Part shown: positions 46,864 to 58,935 of the stretch, piece by piece
Numbering within the stretch: position 1 is the stretch's first letter
How the letters are laid out: the number at the start of each line of letters is the position of its first letter
NCBI GenBank assembly: GCA_050084985.1
Contig: JBITNC010000001.1
Span: 47,864,001 to 47,928,000 of the forward strand
Direction: 5' to 3'
DNA from: Nageia nagi
Taxonomy: Eukaryota > Pinophyta
DNA length: 64,000 nucleotides
Program-made: the position numbers and the translations under genes
The notes under the pieces: generated by a model
The model's database searches: none
Told to the model about the DNA's origin: nothing
The model's input: the letters and a program-made list of their open reading frames with translations, nothing else

Positions 46864-48371
46864 ATCTTTTAGTAGCTATTTGGGGTCTCTTCCTACTAGA
46901 GAATGGAACCCTCTACTTACTGCTTACATTGTTCCAAGGTGAACTTGGTAGGGGTCTCCGCTACTAGAATCAACTCTACCAAGAGGAATGGGTGCATTAT
47001 TTTATTTAGATCACTAAGATCTTTATAGTCAATCTATGATAAGATTTATAATGTCTTAATCTTCACTATATCTACTCTAAACCCTACCAAAACATTATCT
47101 AGCCTTCCAGCATGCAAAAATATTATAATTACTTCTTGAACCACCTCAATTATTTGCTATAGGTCTAAGATTTACTTTTCAAAAAAGGACTATTTAAGAA
47201 ACTAAGTGGTATTAGCTACCCAACTAATAGCACTACCCTATATATTTTGTTCTTCATGTAATTTGGGAGTCTTCATCTCAATCAAAAAATTAAATAATTT
47301 ATTAATGAATCCCAACTCTATTGTGAGTTGATGCTTATCAATATCTATATTAAACACCAAATTTTGGAGTTCACAAATATCTTGGATCCTCCTTAGACAC
47401 AACTATCTTGGTTTGAGAGTGATCGTTGCTATGTATTTTTTAATCAAGAACCTTAAACAAGCTTGCATTATTTCTAAAACTATCCTAGGTGTATCTAGAG
47501 CCAACTTATGAAGAGCATTTTGAATGTGAAACTCCTTGATTACTTGTATTATTTCTTCCTTCAGCAGATACAAGTGTGATAATATTATCATTCTATCTTT
47601 GATTTGCTCCACCAAGGATTTTTTTGAAATTCTTTATTGGTAATAATAATTTTGGATTATCATTAGATAAAACTTTATTTATTGCAATGACAATTTGTAG
47701 CTTAGCCTCAACCTGCTTGACCTTTTGAGCATCAATTACTGTAGCTTAAGCTTTGAGATCTTGTATTGTTTGATTTGTAGCATCTAGCCCAACTTTTATT
47801 ATTGTTATGCTTTTGTAAAACTCTAACTTCTACCTATCAAGCTTTGCAATTAAGTCTTTATTTTTATTTTGCAACCTAGCTACTATTTTATCTTTAAAGG
47901 AGAAGTATTTCTTATACTGATCTATTTTCTTGTTCAATTTTTCTATCTTGATCTCTATTATCTAAAGACTTTTGCCAGCTACCATTGAAGTATTCACTAG
48001 GAATCTTGACTAGTCAATTGCTAGTGCACTCTAGATATTTACATCTATTATAGCTGTGAGAGTAATATCTAGTTGCCCTTCATTAAAAGGCATCTATGCT
48101 ATTTTAATCTCTTATTTCTATTACCTTACTCAAAATTCTTGACTGTTACTCAAGGAACATAGGAGATTTATTAACAAATTTTTTCCAATCAATGGGCTCT
48201 ATAATTTATGTAGAAAAAATTGATTTTATTTTTTCTTATGAGGATGTTAGAATCAAATAATTGGGAGTAGTAATTCCACTTAAAGTAGATGTCTCAACTT
48301 GTTGTGTAGGTTGTGACTACTAAGGTTAGGTCTTGAACTTCTATTTTTTGCTTTTCCTCTTCCATGACCTT
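46864..48371 (-). pseudogene. G-old ORF2 homologue, C-terminal part (unit B)
   Basis: Coiled-coil-like region (47403-47615 is open: VEQIKDRMIILSHLYLLKEE) and the C-terminal segment R-I-Q-D-I-C-E-L near 47390. Ends just before the partial LTR at 46863. It is contiguous with the N-terminal part, so this is probably the original copy. Confidence 0.6.
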
Positions 48372-50680
48372 GTCTTTATCCTCAGCTTTATCCATTGGAC
48401 TAAAGTCTTTCTTTTTTTTAGATTCATCATCATCATCTCCTAATCCTCCTCTAGGTATAGCTGCTGAAGATCAACTAGCTATAAGTATGCTTCCTCTACC
48501 TTATTGAATTTGGTTTTGCTTCTTTTCTAGGGTTTGTTCTTGCATCTGGGCTCCTTATGTAGCACCAATATCTATATCTTGGGACTCTTTTAACTCTTCT
48601 ATATAAAACATTTCTACCTCTTTTGCCACCACCTTTGGAATTTCTCTTGTAGCCTTTGAAGGTGAAGGTACAATCATTTGTGACTTTGATCTTGTCATAG
48701 TGGTGGAAGTTTTTTTACAAGCTTATCTTCTTTCTCCAAGATTTGTTATTTTTGAGAAAGGGTTTATATTTTTCTTTTTTTCTTTAGAGAAGGCTCTTAA
48801 GAAGAGGTGGTAATGTTTGAGGGATCTTGCTCTTCCTTCTTTGAAAGCTCAACTATGCTAGATGGTTGTCCTACGCATATTGGCCTTTCCTCTATAGCAA
48901 ATTTTCCTTGAAAATGAGGAGGAAGGGGATGTCCCAACTCCAGAAAGATATCTTTGGTATAATCAATCTCCTAATACTTATCATACTTGAATTTCTCAAA
49001 TAATTCACTTTCTATGTGGTGAATTTTTGTTGTATACTCAAATCTAAATTTTGTAAAATAAAGAATTTTATTGGGACCCCACCCAAGATTTGCTAATTAG
49101 GTGAGAAATTTTGGCTTAAGGATAAAATCTTATCACTTAGTTTCTCAATTTTTATACTTCCTTATTCCCCCAAGGGCTATCCAAGCCTTATTTAGAGGTA
49201 TGAACTCCCAATCAGGGTACATTTGTACTTCCTATTTAGATTTATTTACAAAATATTCTATATGAGGCCTACTATCATGGATTAAAGCTAGAAATTTTTG
49301 CTTAACCTTATTACTTGAGTCATTTCTCTTGAAGGGTCATACATCCATGGAGTTTCCACCATATCTAATTTAAAATTCTGTACAATGAATTCAACTATAC
49401 TATCTTTACATCCTATTTCTAAAAGAGTAAAATTTTTAGTAGAAGCCAATATATCTACAATAGATTTAAAATTACCCTTAGACCCATATTTGCTCTCTAT
49501 AGTACAAATTTGCCTTCCCATTTCTATTGAGTACAACTAGGGGGTTATATACTTAGGTAAAAAAAAAAGGTGTCTTAAAATACCCATACCTGATTATTAC
49601 GATCTAGCTTCTTAATAAGTACTAGTCACTAATTTTGTTTCCTCCTTATAGCTCCCTCATTATGCTTTTGCATAGTCTGCTAAGGAGTTTTTTGGTCAAA
49701 ATTTGTATTTCTATTGCATAGAAATTGTCCATAAATTCATAGTTAGATCCATGTAACTTACTCAAAACTAGTACAATCAAGTTAATTGGTACTGATGTAG
49801 CACTAAAATTCATTGATTGAACTGGCAACCCTATGTCTATAAGTTTGTCAAAATTTTGATGGGTGAAGAGCCATCAAAGATATGAGGAGTGTTTGAAGTC
49901 TAGCTTCTCAATTTTGAATAGAAAACTCTTTATTTCATTAGTAATGAAAGTTAAAAATTCATAAAAGACATGAGCCTCTATAATATTATAAGTCATATGT
50001 ACTATGGCTTTATCTACTTCAATCATGGTTTTCTTTCCCAGGATAATTGCTAGTGCCTACAACACTTATCTATCCTTTTTTCTTTCAAATAGGGCTATCT
50101 GATAGCTTGGCAAGAGTTTAACCTTCCTACTATCTTGATATATTCCACTAATCTAGCTCAACATTTCATCTTGATTGACATAGAAGTCATTCTTTTTTTT
50201 TTTTAAATCAATTTGTTTCTTAACATGAAAAGTATAGTCTACTAGAATAGCAAATGCTTGGATGATGGAATTAGGAGAGTAATATAGTACTACTTCAAAC
50301 TTTAGCTCTGATGCATCTCCCTCTTTTGGGATCTTGAACATTCCTAGTTGGTAACCCTTTTGGTGATGTCTATGTGCTAAGGAATATAATAGCTTGGGGT
50401 AAGTAAATGAATCATAGGGCACATAATAAGCCAAGCCCTTATCAATCATGACATCTCTTTTTAAATGAGCAAGTAACTTCCCCTTTTTGATAACCTTGAG
50501 TGTCTTATGCTATAGAAGAATGCAACTAAGGTCAGCTCTCCATGTGTCCATGTGACTAATCACCCTCATATCAATTTAATTTATTCATGGGGTATTCTCA
50601 AGATATTCTTCCTACATGGTCAAAAGATCAATGTCAAGTTGATCTATTTTAGCTATAGAGGATGATTGAAAAGTTGCCAT
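48372..50680 (-). pseudogene. G-old ORF2 homologue, N-terminal and middle parts
   Basis: ATG at 50678-50680 starts MATFQSSSIAKIDQLDIDLL. 50153-50449 is open and contains GLAYYVPYDSFTYPKL (matching N1 residues 56-71). ALAIILGKKT (about 50045) parallels LAIVAGEET of N1. 49288-49536 contains SIEMGRQICTIESKYG, matching N1 ORF2 part two. The 48400-48800 part is Lys/Ser/Glu-rich, as is the N1 linker. It lies after integrase, so this gene occupies the env-like position of the lineage. Many stops and shifts. Confidence 0.65.
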
Positions 50681-50689
50681 GGTATCAAC

Positions 50690-51168
50690 ACCCTTTCTTG
50701 AGCTTCTAGTTGTTATTTAAAAATGGTAATCTAGGCAATGCAAGGTCATGCAACTTTTCTATCTCTTAACTCAAATTTTATTTGAAATTTGTAAGTTCTA
50801 AATGCTCTAAAAATTTGTGTGCTTGAAATCAACTAAGTGTTGAACTAGAGGGCATGGAGGGAATTTTATTCATATAAGGTTGGTAAGATTTCCATTAATG
50901 GTAATTACTGCTTGAGGATCTCAAGACCTATGCATTGTATGGATTGAGCTAGCATAAGCTAGATAAGTAGTTTCAAAGTATACTAGACTTAATTTATGGT
51001 ACTTATGCAATGGTTTGTGAAATTTGAGGAATTTTTTTCTTAAATTCTACCTTTTTCAATCGATAGCTAAGCAGTACATCAACATTAACTCTTGATCATG
51101 TTGAATTAATGCTTAAAATTAATAACTACTTACTTTTTAAAAATTATGTGCAGAAGATATACAAGTCC
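50690..51168. other. Spacer between G-old integrase and ORF2 homologue
   Basis: AT-rich, without a recognisable domain. Contains repeats such as GGTAATTACTGCTTGAGG / GGAATAGGTAATTCTTGAG around 50900 and 51280. Possibly the leader of the downstream gene. Confidence 0.4.
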
Positions 51169-51191
51169 CTCTCTCTCTCTCTCTCTCTCTT
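51169..51191. repeat. (CT)11 microsatellite
   Basis: CT run followed by TTTTAAAA, in the spacer between integrase and the ORF2 homologue of G-old. Confidence 0.95.
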
Positions 51192-51229
51192 TTAAAAAAA
51201 CCATTTACAATATACATTACTTTATGGGT

Positions 51230-52590
51230 ACTACAAGATCATCTCATTATCTGGTAATGTTTCAAATAGATCCCATTAATGGGAATAGGTAATTCTTGAG
51301 ACCTAGTAATATCTTGCAATTTGAATGCATTACTTTGCATGGATTGAGTGATGATGTAAGTTTCACTCTAGAAGGAATAAAAACTTTGGTGTCTTTTGGG
51401 CTTTTCTCTTTCCTCATCCCATTTTAGGATAATATCACTTGGTTCAAAATTCACCCAAGAAGACTTTTTTTTATCAAACCACTTCTTGACAATGTACTAG
51501 TGATGTTAGAATGATTCATATGCATTGTTCTAATCTACCTCCAATTTTAGGAGCTGACTATATCTAGATTATAGTGTCTTAAAGTGATGGTCTTCCATTT
51601 CTTGCAAAATTTTCAATGTTGGTAACTCCATGTGTATTGACAACATAGGTATTTTACCATATACCAATGCATATAGGGATGTCTTTATTGTTTATTTTAT
51701 ATTGATCCTATCTACCCATAATGCAAAGTCTAATTGTGTATGCCATTGTCTAAGATTCCCTTCAATTATTCTTTTGATGATTTAGGTTAGATTTTTGTTA
51801 GTTGATTTGGCTAACTTGTTACCTTATGGGTCATAATTTGAAGAGAACAACTAGTACACTCCATATTGAGCTATAAAGCTTAATAAATTACCTCTAATAA
51901 ATGTCGAAGCATTATTTTACATAATAGTCTATAGGATTCCAAAGCGAGTGATTATCCTTTTGATTTCTTGATTTGCATTTTTACATGGCATAGCCTCTGA
52001 CCATATAGTGACGTAATCTATTGCAATCAATATAAGCTTGTGGACTACCAAGGAATTTAAGTTTAAGACATCAATAAAGTACATACCCCATTGTTGAAAG
52101 GGTTCTTCAAGTACCACAGGTTTAAGAGGCATTGTAGCTTGTCTCTTCTTTCTCACAAATCTATTGCAATTGTTACATTTTTTATCAATCTTGAATTAAT
52201 CCTAAAATATAGTGGGTCAATAATATCCATCTTATAATACTTTTGTTGCTATAGTTGGTCCACTGTAATGCATTCCAAAGAATTCATAATGAAATTCATG
52301 TAATATTCTATGGGATTCATCTTGAGTCACACATCTTAGTAGGGTTTGATCAAAATTTTTTCTATACAGACAATCATCTATCATGATAAACTTGAGGGCA
52401 TGCAACTTGAATCTTCTTCTTTGAAATCTATCTAGAGCTTTAGGGCACCTGCCAATTTGGAAATAAATAATGATTTGTTTAATCCAATCACTTTTTTGAT
52501 TGAGTTGTTGTTTATCCTCCATAAGAGTGATCATATGTGAAGCTTTAGCTATATTTTCATAGAGATCTCTACCTCTAATTAGCTTGGTTG
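51230..52590 (-). pseudogene. G-old integrase (decayed)
   Basis: The zinc-binding N-domain region lies at about 52420-52235 (CLYRKNFDQTLLRCVTQDES, HEFHYEFFGMHYSGPTIATK). The core at 51929-52156 reads FQQWGMYFIDVLNLNS, IAIDYVTIWSEAMPCKNANQ and IITRFGIL. The C-terminal part (51860-51540) shows STNKNLT, IIKRIIEGNLRQWHTQLDFA and LVYGKIPMLSIHMELPTLKI. Stops and shifts throughout. Confidence 0.8.
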
Positions 52591-52599
52591 GATTAATTT

Positions 52600-53050
52600 C
52601 TATATCATATTCCATTATTTTAGTAATCCAACCATCTTTTCCTTCACCTAGATCTCCTTGTATAACATAATTTCTGACATCTAGATGGATAGTAAATACA
52701 AGGATTTTGTTATAGAAGACATAATGCTTGAATTTTTTAAGCCCTTTCATTATGGAAAACACTTGATTTTCAATAAATGAGTACCTTTGCTAATGTTGAT
52801 GTAGTGTTTGATTATGAAATATAATCAAATATTCTTAATTGTTGTCATCCTTTTGTGCTAGAATTGTAGCAATGCTCCTATTTTCTCCATGTGCATACAT
52901 GATGAAATCTTTTGCCATATCATAATTTTTAACCATAGGAGCTTTTGTTATAGCCTTTTTTATTTGTTTGAAGGCAATTTTTGCTTCATGTGACCAAGAA
53001 AATACATTTTTCTTTAGCATTGAAGTGATTGGGGATACAATCTTTGAAAA
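52600..53050 (-). pseudogene. G-old RNase H (decayed)
   Basis: From FSWSHEAKIAFKQIKKAITK (about 52990) through SIATILAQKDDNN (52835) to FSIMKGLKKFKHYVFYNKIL and VFTIHLDVRNYVIQGDLGEG (about 52740-52660). This is the Ty3-type RNase H, with a frame break between 52762 and 52835. The catalytic His/Asp environment is not fully preserved. Confidence 0.75.
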
Positions 53051-53900
53051 ATTATTGATAAATTTTCTAACAAAATTGATTTGACCAAGGAATGACTGTA
53101 AGGCCTTCTTGTTAGAGGGGAGTGGCAATGCTTCTATAGCTTTTACTCTATTTGGATCAATTGATAGTCCCTCTTTTAAGATAATGTGACCAAGTAATTT
53201 TCTTTGGTTGGCCATCAAAATTAAATTTTTTGAATTTATTGAAATACCAAATTTCATGCATTTTTCAAAGACTTATCTTAGATGTTCCAAGTGATCACTT
53301 CTACTTCTGGAGAAGACTATGATATCATCTAGATAGATCAGTATAATATTATTTATTAATTCACCAAATCCATGATCCATAGTTGTTTGAAAAGTAACTG
53401 TTGCATTAGAAAGACCAAATAGCATTCTTTGAAAAGCAAATGTCCCCCATTTAGTTGTAATTGCAATTTTGAATTGATCTTGATATTTCACCCAAATCTG
53501 GTTAAAATCTTAAGTAACCATCAATCATTGAAAAATTGCAAGCTTTGGTTACTATATGTAGGATCTACTCTATAAGAGGGAGAGGATAATTATATTTAAG
53601 AGACACTTTATTCAAATTTCTAAAATCAACATAGAGTCTGATTTCTCCACTTTTCTTTCTAACAGGAACTAGATTTGTAACCCAAGAAGAATACTTGATA
53701 GGATAAATAATTTTTACATGAAAAAGCTTGATTAACTCTTATTTCATAGCTTAGTCTATTTTTATGTTGACTAATCTTTATTTTTACCTATATGGTTTGA
53801 CATTTAGTTCAAGCTCAATTGTGTGTTGACTGACATTTTTGTCATATGTCTTAAGATCATCATAAGTTTAGGCAATTACTTGGAAAAACTTATGATAAAT
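53000..53900 (-). pseudogene. G-old reverse transcriptase (decayed)
   Basis: The N-terminal part (about 53690-53570) shows the segments around [12 protein letters not shown] and YPLPLIE with stops. 53273-53491 is open: TTKWGTFAFQRMLFGLSNAT, and catalytic YLDD intact at 53324-53335. 53050-53257 continues with KFGISINSKNLILMANQRKL, GHIILKEGLSIDP and LPSNKKALQSFLGQINFVRK. Typical Ty3/gypsy palm, thumb and connection. Confidence 0.85.
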
Positions 53901-54905
53901 TTGATACATAACAACTTTTATTGTATTAGAACACTCTGAACCAACTTTTATATACTTCTTAGATTCTACTTTTAGCTCAACATAATTCTCCTTCAGGATG
54001 GCCAAAGACTTAGCTTTTAGGACATCTTCTTAATCAAATAGTATTTTAAAAGAGAGCAATCCTTTTGGTATAACATTATTTCTGAGTTGAATAACATCTA
54101 ATTCTTAGAAATAATTAGACATTTTCTAAATACCAAAAGTGTGAGTCACTACTTCATCCATGAAGAAGTTCATAATATGCTCATTGGGGTCAAATACTTG
54201 CCAAAAGTTTGCAATATCAAGTATTGAAGGCTTACATTAAACTTTGACTAATAGATCCTCTTTTATAATGAGTAGGATTATAACATGCCCCTTTTCTATA
54301 AAGTGCATTGGCTATTTGGTTATGGATTTTAGGAATAGATATAAAAATGATAGCCAAGAATGACTCTAATAAATCTTACACTCTATTCTTGTAGTTCTTT
54401 AGGTAATGGTGTTTTGCACTAATCTAATTTTTGACTTACTTAATAACTAATTTTGAATCACTATAGATAATTAGGCAATTGATGCCTACATTGATTGCTT
54501 TATATAACCCTAAATAAAGGGCTTCAAACTTAGAAAATTATTTGTACAAGTCCATGTGAATTGAAAGGAGAATATTTTAGTATTTGCCTTTGGAGATTTG
54601 AACACCACTCCAGCTCCACATCCATGTTTACATTGAGATCCATCAAAATATATCATCCATATCTCATGTTCTTTATTAGTAGTGACTAAGGTTAGCTAAG
54701 TTCTCTCATGTAAATAATAATTTCCAATACCAACATCTATGACTTGGTAATTTAGATCATTTACTTAAAGAACTTTAGTTGTTAGTAGTGATTCTCTTAG
54801 TGTGTCACTTTCAAAGACTTCCACTAGTTATGTATCATTCATACAATTTTGTTCAGTGATCCTCTTGAGATGGATAGTTTTGGTGCCTTCATTCAAAATT
54901 TTTAA
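53900..54905 (-). pseudogene. G-old protease-RT interval
   Basis: Degenerate coding DNA between protease and the recognised RT motifs. Contains a segment near 54650 (W-x-MIYFDGSQCKHGCGAGVV on the minus strand) that looks like a RNase H-type FDGS motif, and DSKLVIK near 54460, placed before RT. Frame is badly broken, so the assignment is weak. Confidence 0.4.
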
Positions 54906-55260
54906 TTATTTATTTTTTAAAGAAAGAAGAATGTGACTATAGTCTAAAGCTAGGTATCCTCTCAATTTAGTAGTAAATTCTTTAGAAAGACATATTTCAA
55001 ATAACAATGGAAGATTGACTATAATAATATCTTGGACAACATGAATATCAAGGAAGGAATTCAAAATTATTTGAACTCTTTTGACACTACCAACTACATC
55101 TACTGATGAAAAATCTAATTGTATGACACCATCAATACATCTTGTAATATACAGCTTCATTTTATCTACAATAGCTTTAGGGATCATAGTTATTGTAGCT
55201 ATGGTATCAATTAAATAGTTGTTCACTACCCAACCTTATAGTATCAAAGATAAATAGAAA
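54906..55260 (-). pseudogene. G-old aspartic protease (decayed)
   Basis: Reads NNYLIDTIATITMIPKAIVD, then DVVGSVKRVQIILNSF and EFTTKLRGYLALDYSHILLS. The catalytic D-T-G is now D-T-I at 55197-55208. A domain of about 105 residues between Gag and RT, the expected place. Confidence 0.75.
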
Positions 55261-55929
55261 GGTGGGGGTCTTGTTATACCTATTAGAGCTAGAGGGATAA
55301 CATTATACATGGCATAAATAGGATTCTCTTTATTTACCCTTTTTACTATTTCTTAACTTCAAATCTTCTTGTAAAAGATCTAATTAACTTGGTATCTTTA
55401 ATGCATCAAACATGGTCATCCTAGAAGGAGTTTTTTTAAATTCTTCCATAATATTGTATGGAGCATATGAGATGAACTTACTTGGTTCCACTTGTTGATG
55501 TGTTTTAAAATGTTGAATAGCCTTTTATTTATGATAATCAATAATGAAAATATATCTCAATGTACTAGTATTTCCTTCTCTAGGACTTCTTTTCTAATTG
55601 CAGTGGGGTTTATTTCAATTGGGGCATTAGTACTCGTATTTGATGGAATAGTACCTGAATTAAATGGAACTTGATGTTGTTAATTCTAAGGTTGAGCTAA
55701 GGGAGACTTAGCTTTCTTAGGTTTAGGTTGTACTCAAGTGTAAGCTCAATATTAATGAGTGGCTTGGGGTTTCTATGGAACTATTAAAGAATTTGCTCTA
55801 TTTTGAACACAATTTGCTTGTTCCTTAGCATATCCTAGAAGCCAACAGTTCACCATTATGATATTAATAGTAGGATTTAATGTAGGTTCCACCATCTAGT
55901 CAAAATGTAAGCTCAAATACTGATATTGA

Positions 55930-57290
55930 TACATCACACATGAATCTAGAAAATGAGGAGTTGAACATGGTGGACACCATTTTGCAATGCTTGAAGCAAT
56001 ACTATATTTAAAACTAGTCATAACAACATTTTCAATTGTTTTGGGAGGATTTATTTATTTTGGTTGGTTGACCTTGGGTTAGAATCTTGGTTAATACTAA
56101 TTATCATATCTTCTATAATTAACACCATGATTCTACCTTTCTTTTAGAGTGAGCTTATTGGTTATATTCCTGATAGTTACCTCCAACTATCTTATTCTTT
56201 CCTCTTCTTAACATTTAGGTTTAGCACTAGTACTTATGGATGCAAGAGTAGATAATGCTAGTAACTAGTTTTGGATAATAGGTTTGGGAGGAGGTGGTAA
56301 GGCTAGAACTCTAGGGTGACCTATTTGTGGAGCCTATTTAGGAGGTAAGTTTAGAAATAAAGGCATGATTATTCTAGGTTGCATTTTACCAAAGAACACT
56401 AAGGTATGTTTTGCAATTTTTGCTATTTGGTAAACATATGGGAATGTATTTCCTGACATAGCAATGAGCATATTGAGGTCAAGGAGGAAATATTTCCTAT
56501 AATACACCAAAGCTTATGCATTTGTTGGTCTAATCTTTGTTGGTATGGAATTCTATGTTCTTTCAAATTTGATATTTAGATCATCAATGGATTCATGAGG
56601 ATGTCATTTGATACATGCTATAAGGCCAAGGAACATGCTATCATCACCATCTATGATAAATATTTTAATTAAAGCCTAACATAACTCTTCTTATGAATTT
56701 ACAGATTGGGGGGTGAGAGTTCTAAACCACTCAAATACTTTGCCTTCAAAAGAGTGTGATAATAATCTAGTCATTATGGGTTCATTTGTAATATCAAAGC
56801 TTGAATCCAACAAAGATACATCTTGATAATGTTCATATGGTGTCTTTTTAGAGCTATCATGCTTAGGTAAAACTTTGAAAGCCACTTGAGGTATATGAGG
56901 GGAATTAGTAGCAATAACCAAAGGATGACTATTATTCCAAGTAGAAAAATTTGCTAGTTGAGTCGTACTTGAAGAATGGGTAGGAGATGAAGGATTTTTA
57001 AGGATTAAGTGAAATAAAAATGATAGTGGGATTTCCCTTAATGGGAAAAAAAGATATATAACTTGAGAAATCTTTTGCCTAGTCCTATTGTGAGGAACTA
57101 ATAGCTCTTGAAATCTAGGCTATCTAAGGGAATTTCCAGCACTACTTCTAGTTAGTCTACATTTTGGAGGTGCTAGGGTTCAAAACATTGATTAGTTGAT
57201 AGTAGAGTCATGAATAAGGTTAAAAGAACCTTATAATATTGAAGGATTTAATTTATATCCCATAAGATGAGGCTATCAAGCCTAACTACA
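55930..57290 (-). pseudogene. gag: G-old gag (decayed)
   Basis: 56691-56921 is open and reads YEHYQDVSLLDSSF and HSFEGKVFEWFRTLT, clearly related to N1 Gag (YEHCVDVAGL, SFKGKVLDWYRGLS). SIDDLNIKFERT and GNTFPYVYQIA continue it to about 56430. After a Pro-rich stretch comes a knuckle CPPCSTPHFLDSC (55938-55976) with the same C-x2-C-x3-H-x4-C spacing and a following QYQYLS as in N1 (QYQEYLS). Frame breaks between the segments. Confidence 0.8.
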
Positions 57291-57316
57291 CCCATCAAAT
57301 ATGTAATTTAGCTCAT

Positions 57317-57334
57317 GTCCCACTAAGTGTACTA
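57317..57334 (-). promoter_or_regulatory. G-old primer-binding site (decayed)
   Basis: Minus strand TAGTACACTTAGTGGGAC, the same place and length as TGGCACGCCCGGTGGGAC of N1. All six differences are C-to-T or G-to-A, as expected of methylated DNA decay. 17 bases from the LTR. Confidence 0.7.
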
Positions 57335-57351
57335 AAAATAAAACTTGCTAC

Positions 57352-58935
57352 TATTGATTTATATAGCATAACCTTAAAGGGTTTGATCTAGTTGTGTTCT
57401 CCACTACCCATAATGGTAGGTTCCTTAAAAGAGTATAAGATGGTGGAGATGCACTCGTGATGGTTTTATACTCAATCTCTAGTTTATAGGTTAGTTCCTA
57501 TCTATATTCAAGGTTAAAAGTAACAAAAAAAGAATGAAAGAATAAAGAGTTATAGGAAAGAGATAAGTAACTAAAATAGAGCTAATATAAGACATTTACA
57601 ACCCAAGCATTATAGTATAGGTAGCAATCCATAGCCATGATTAAGAATAGCAAACTATCTCTCACCTGGGGTCTCATAATCATAATACATAGCCATAATT
57701 TGAAGAGAACATTTCACACATAACATCCATAAAAGCAATAAATAGCCACTTTGTTGCAAGAGGGAAAAGCATTATCTATTTGTATTATCATATGTGAACA
57801 GATCTTATAAATTTAGGAAAATTTGCTAAAATGTTCAACCTTTTTGATCTCTAAAAGTTAGCTATTTATACAACTTCCCCCCTTTCTTAGGTGAATGGGT
57901 TTCATTAATATACATAATTGCCATCATTGAATGAAACAACTAAAAAAATACTATTTACATAAATAATACAACTATGTTAGATTACACAGTGAATAAGTAC
58001 CAACAACATGACTATTTGGGAATTTGCAATTTCTAAATAGCCATATCCATAGAGCATAATCCTTCTGACATGTTGTTGATTGCCCCTTTTTCAACCCTAT
58101 AACTAATTGAAGATAGTACTATAACTATCTAAGTAATTATTTAACTGCAAATTGATGGGTATGATCTGGTACTATGCTCTATCAGCTACTATCTACTTCT
58201 CTGCAATCTTTATAATCTCTACTGTAGATGTTAGTAATTAGAGTAAAGTGTCCTTTCTTGTGCATTGCTCTTACCTTTGCTTGGAAAGTTCTATGTTCTT
58301 CATCTAGGATTTGTTGATGATCTAGCTCTTCTACGACCTTCTGATTTAAGTCAAAAGTCATGACATCATCTCTTAGAATCGATGAGCTCTATTGATAATA
58401 TGGCTCTTTTGACACCCACTGATTTCAATCAAAAATCATGATGTCATCTCTTAAAATTGATAGGCTCTATTGATAATCTGGATCTTTTGGGACCTACTAA
58501 TTTTAGTTAAAAATTATGACATCATCACTCAAAATTAGCAACCTCTATTTGATGTCTTGGATCTAAATTTATACAACTCCTAGACACTTGTGTCAATAAT
58601 TCTCAAACATTCTTATTTACACGTCCTAAGTACTCTAAAAAAATAACATAACTCCTAGGTATTCTTATTTACAATTCTTGACACTCTAAGAGAAAGAAAT
58701 GAGAAGAGAAGGAATTAATAAGAATGAAAGAATATTAGAATTTACAACTCATGAAGACTCTAAGAAAATAACATCACTCTCAGGCACTCTTATTTACATA
58801 ACTCTCGGGCACTCTTATAGATAAAAAAAAACTCCCAGATTCTCTTACTTATAAAACTTCCAAGCATAAAAGAATAAAAGAATAAAGAATAGTGTCGAAT
58901 TACCCTAATTTAGAGTGTAATTCTAAAAGAATACA
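57352..58935 (-). repeat. G-old 5' LTR
   Basis: 1584 bp, starting TATTGATT on the plus strand and ending GAATACA. About 130 bp present in the left LTR (near 43110-43240) is missing here, near 58245. TATA box at 57863-57870 on the minus strand. TGACATCA/TGATGTCA sites near 58359, 58438 and 58515. Confidence 0.9.

Larger units (their letters stand above)
42506..48371. repeat. 2.9-kb tandem duplication inside G-old
   Basis: Unit A 42506-45447 and unit B 45454-48371 are direct repeats (offset 2948 at the start, 2924 at the end). Each holds most of an LTR plus the C-terminal part of the ORF2 homologue. The units differ by many point changes, so the duplication is old. The junction is ATGACCTTAACTCA-CAATCCATAGCC at 45440-45466. 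Confidence 0.9.
42246..58935 (-). mobile_element. G-old: decayed full-length Ty3/gypsy with a post-integrase gene, minus strand
   Basis: LTRs are 42246-43933 and 57352-58935. Target duplication GTCAC at 42241-42245 and 58936-58940. Minus-strand order: gag, protease, RT, RNase H, integrase, then a large homologue of N1 ORF2. The interior carries a 2.9-kb tandem duplication that includes most of a third LTR. The lineage matches N1 in Gag, knuckle, PBS and the extra gene; the clade within Ty3/gypsy is not assigned. The RT uses YLDD and the integrase has a KNLxxIIKRxIEGNxRQWH segment, different from T1/T2. Confidence 0.9.
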
